DNA of 7,041 nt from positions 1 through 7,041 of the forward strand of contig SBFV01000260.1 in assembly GCA_006227775.1 (NCBI GenBank), given 5' to 3'. A model generated the notes under the pieces. It was given only the letters and a program-made list of their open reading frames with translations. It searched no databases and was not told the origin of the DNA. This stretch comes from Gammaproteobacteria bacterium (lineage in GTDB: Bacteria > Pseudomonadota > Gammaproteobacteria > Chromatiales > Chromatiaceae). Shown in pieces: positions 6,515-7,041 of the stretch. Both the position numbers and the translations under genes were made by a program. Numbering within the stretch: position 1 is the first letter of the stretch; every line of letters starts with the position of its first letter.

Positions 6515-6543
6515 GCCACAGCGGCTTTGCTACAGTCCCAAAG

Positions 6544-6570
6544 GGGGCTTGGTACTCGATAGCAAGCCCC
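6544..6570 (+). terminator. Hairpin downstream of cytochrome c, possible transcription end
   Basis: GGGGCTTG (6544-6551) pairs perfectly with CAAGCCCC (6563-6570) around an 11-base loop, 29 bases after the cytochrome stop codon. The position suits a terminator or an mRNA-stabilising structure. It is followed by GTGGGTGG and not a T-run, so it is not a standard intrinsic terminator. Confidence 0.4.
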
Positions 6571-6640
6571 GTGGGTGGTCGTTCATAACTCCTCTCCCAA
6601 GAGCCAACAGCCGGACCTTTACCGTGCAAATCGGAAAAGG

Positions 6641-6672
6641 GTGATCAGTGCCTTGATCAAGGGTTGATTAAG
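6641..6672. repeat. Three phased TGATCA-type palindromes
   Basis: TGATCA (6642-6647), TTGATCAA (6653-6660) and the near-palindrome TTGATTAA (6664-6671) lie in one 32-base stretch. Their centres are about 12 and 11 bases apart, close to one helical turn. This fits tandem operator sites on one DNA face. The TTGAT half-site resembles part of an FNR/CRP-family box, but the full TTGAT-N4-ATCAA spacing is not met. No regulator gene is in view. Confidence 0.3.
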
Positions 6673-6726
6673 GTGGCCGACGGTTTGATGGCGTAGCCCG
6701 CAGGCACGTGGGAGGTCCGCTTTCGT

Positions 6727-6857
6727 TCATGAACAGGGATTGACGACCAGCCCGTTGACCGCGGCAAATCACGCGTGTTGCGGATCGCTAGGGTCAAGCC
6801 CGTGGCAAGGGCGACGGCGTCAATCTGGGTATCCTCGACGCCAAGTGGCTCTTTCCT
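6727..6857 (-). pseudogene. VapC-type PIN-domain toxin remnant, truncated and frameshifted
   Basis: Read on the minus strand, codons from 6857 give KEPLGVEDTQIDAVALATG, followed by LTLAIRNTRD. This is the last part of VapC PIN-domain ribonucleases: the conserved Asp in the D-x-Q-I-D-A segment, then the LATRNTRDF motif. At 6766-6770 one base is missing. A shift by one base there continues FAAVNGLVVNPCS and then TGA at 6729-6727, exactly the usual VapC ending (a short loop, then a V-x-NP tail). The N-terminal half, with the first catalytic Asp, is absent, and a stop at 6860-6858 closes the frame. No VapB antitoxin gene is seen. VapC normally cuts tRNA or rRNA; this copy cannot. The truncation point lies about 30 bases from the start of the restriction-modification gene, which suggests that an insertion or deletion removed the rest. 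Confidence 0.72.
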
Positions 6858-6889
6858 TCACTCAGTCAGCTAGTTAGCCAGGAAGCGCG

Positions 6890-7041
6890 ATGACTCCGGA
6901 CGACTTTATCCGCAAATGGGATGGCGTAGCCCTGCGAGAGAAACAAGCCTCCCAGGAACACTTCCTCGACCTCTGCGCCCTGGTCGGCGTCGACAGCCCG
7001 GCCAAGGCCGATCCCCAGGGGGACTGGTTCTGCTTCGAGAA
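6890..7041 (+). CDS. N-terminus of an MmeI-like restriction-modification enzyme (partial)
   Basis: The first 50 codons of a gene leave the window on the right. The text has FIRKW at 6-10, then ALREKQASQEHFLDLCALVG and, near the end, ADPQGDWFCFE. This matches the start of the large single-chain class I SAM-dependent DNA methyltransferases of the MmeI (type IIG/IIL) group, whose consensus is FIxKW...L.ER...QEHFxDLC.L...P..ADP.G..Y.FE. In that group the N-terminal domain is a PD-(D/E)XK endonuclease, followed by an N6-adenine methyltransferase and a target-recognition domain. The catalytic residues lie beyond the window edge, so activity cannot be judged. The ATG has AGGAAG just upstream, and an in-frame TAG at 6875-6877 rules out an earlier start. 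Such enzymes can be stand-alone or part of defence clusters. The assignment is from motif memory. Confidence 0.75.
   Translation, partial: MTPDDFIRKWDGVALREKQASQEHFLDLCALVGVDSPAKADPQGDWFCFE

Larger units (their letters stand above)
6515..6889. other. Spacer between cytochrome c and the restriction-modification gene
   Basis: These 375 bases hold no intact gene. They contain a hairpin (6544-6570), a set of TGATCA-type palindromes (6641-6672), a minus-strand VapC remnant (about 6727-6857) and the ribosome binding site of the next gene (AGGAAG, 6880-6885). No convincing promoter for the next gene is visible. Confidence 0.7.

Overview
The window looks like a GC-rich gammaproteobacterial chromosome. 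The evidence is the tgt-yajC-secD-secF order, the protein sequences of these genes and their strong G/C preference at third codon positions. A purple sulfur bacterium or other Chromatiales member is a plausible guess, but nothing seen here proves it.

The left half is core genome, all on the + strand. It starts with the last 42 codons of tgt (queuosine tRNA modification). A non-coding stretch of about 480 bases follows, with a C-rich tract and a cluster of REP-like hairpins. Then come yajC, secD and secF, which encode the SecDF-YajC accessory complex. This complex uses the proton gradient to help the SecYEG translocon complete protein export. After a 168-base gap lies an orphan family 2 glycosyltransferase. 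It resembles cellulose and mannan synthases, starts at TTG, and overlaps a possible 14-codon leader frame.

The right part (about 5520 to 7041) is accessory DNA. It contains a frameshifted, truncated minus-strand remnant of a PD-(D/E)XK nuclease-type protein. Next is a good sigma70-type promoter with a leader of nearly 190 bases, then a small periplasmic cytochrome c gene that is visibly AT-richer than its neighbours. A hairpin, a run of three TGATCA-type palindromes and a frameshifted VapC toxin remnant (minus strand) follow. The window ends in the first 50 codons of a probable MmeI-like type IIG/IIL restriction-modification enzyme.

The Sec genes form one functional unit. The glycosyltransferase and cytochrome have no partner genes in view. 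The dead nuclease and toxin genes next to a restriction-modification gene suggest a site of repeated gain and loss of accessory genes downstream of the sec cluster. I found no complete, clearly new system. The points most worth a second look are the two pseudogenes, an unexplained membrane-segment-like minus-strand frame in the cytochrome leader, and the restriction-modification gene running off the right edge.
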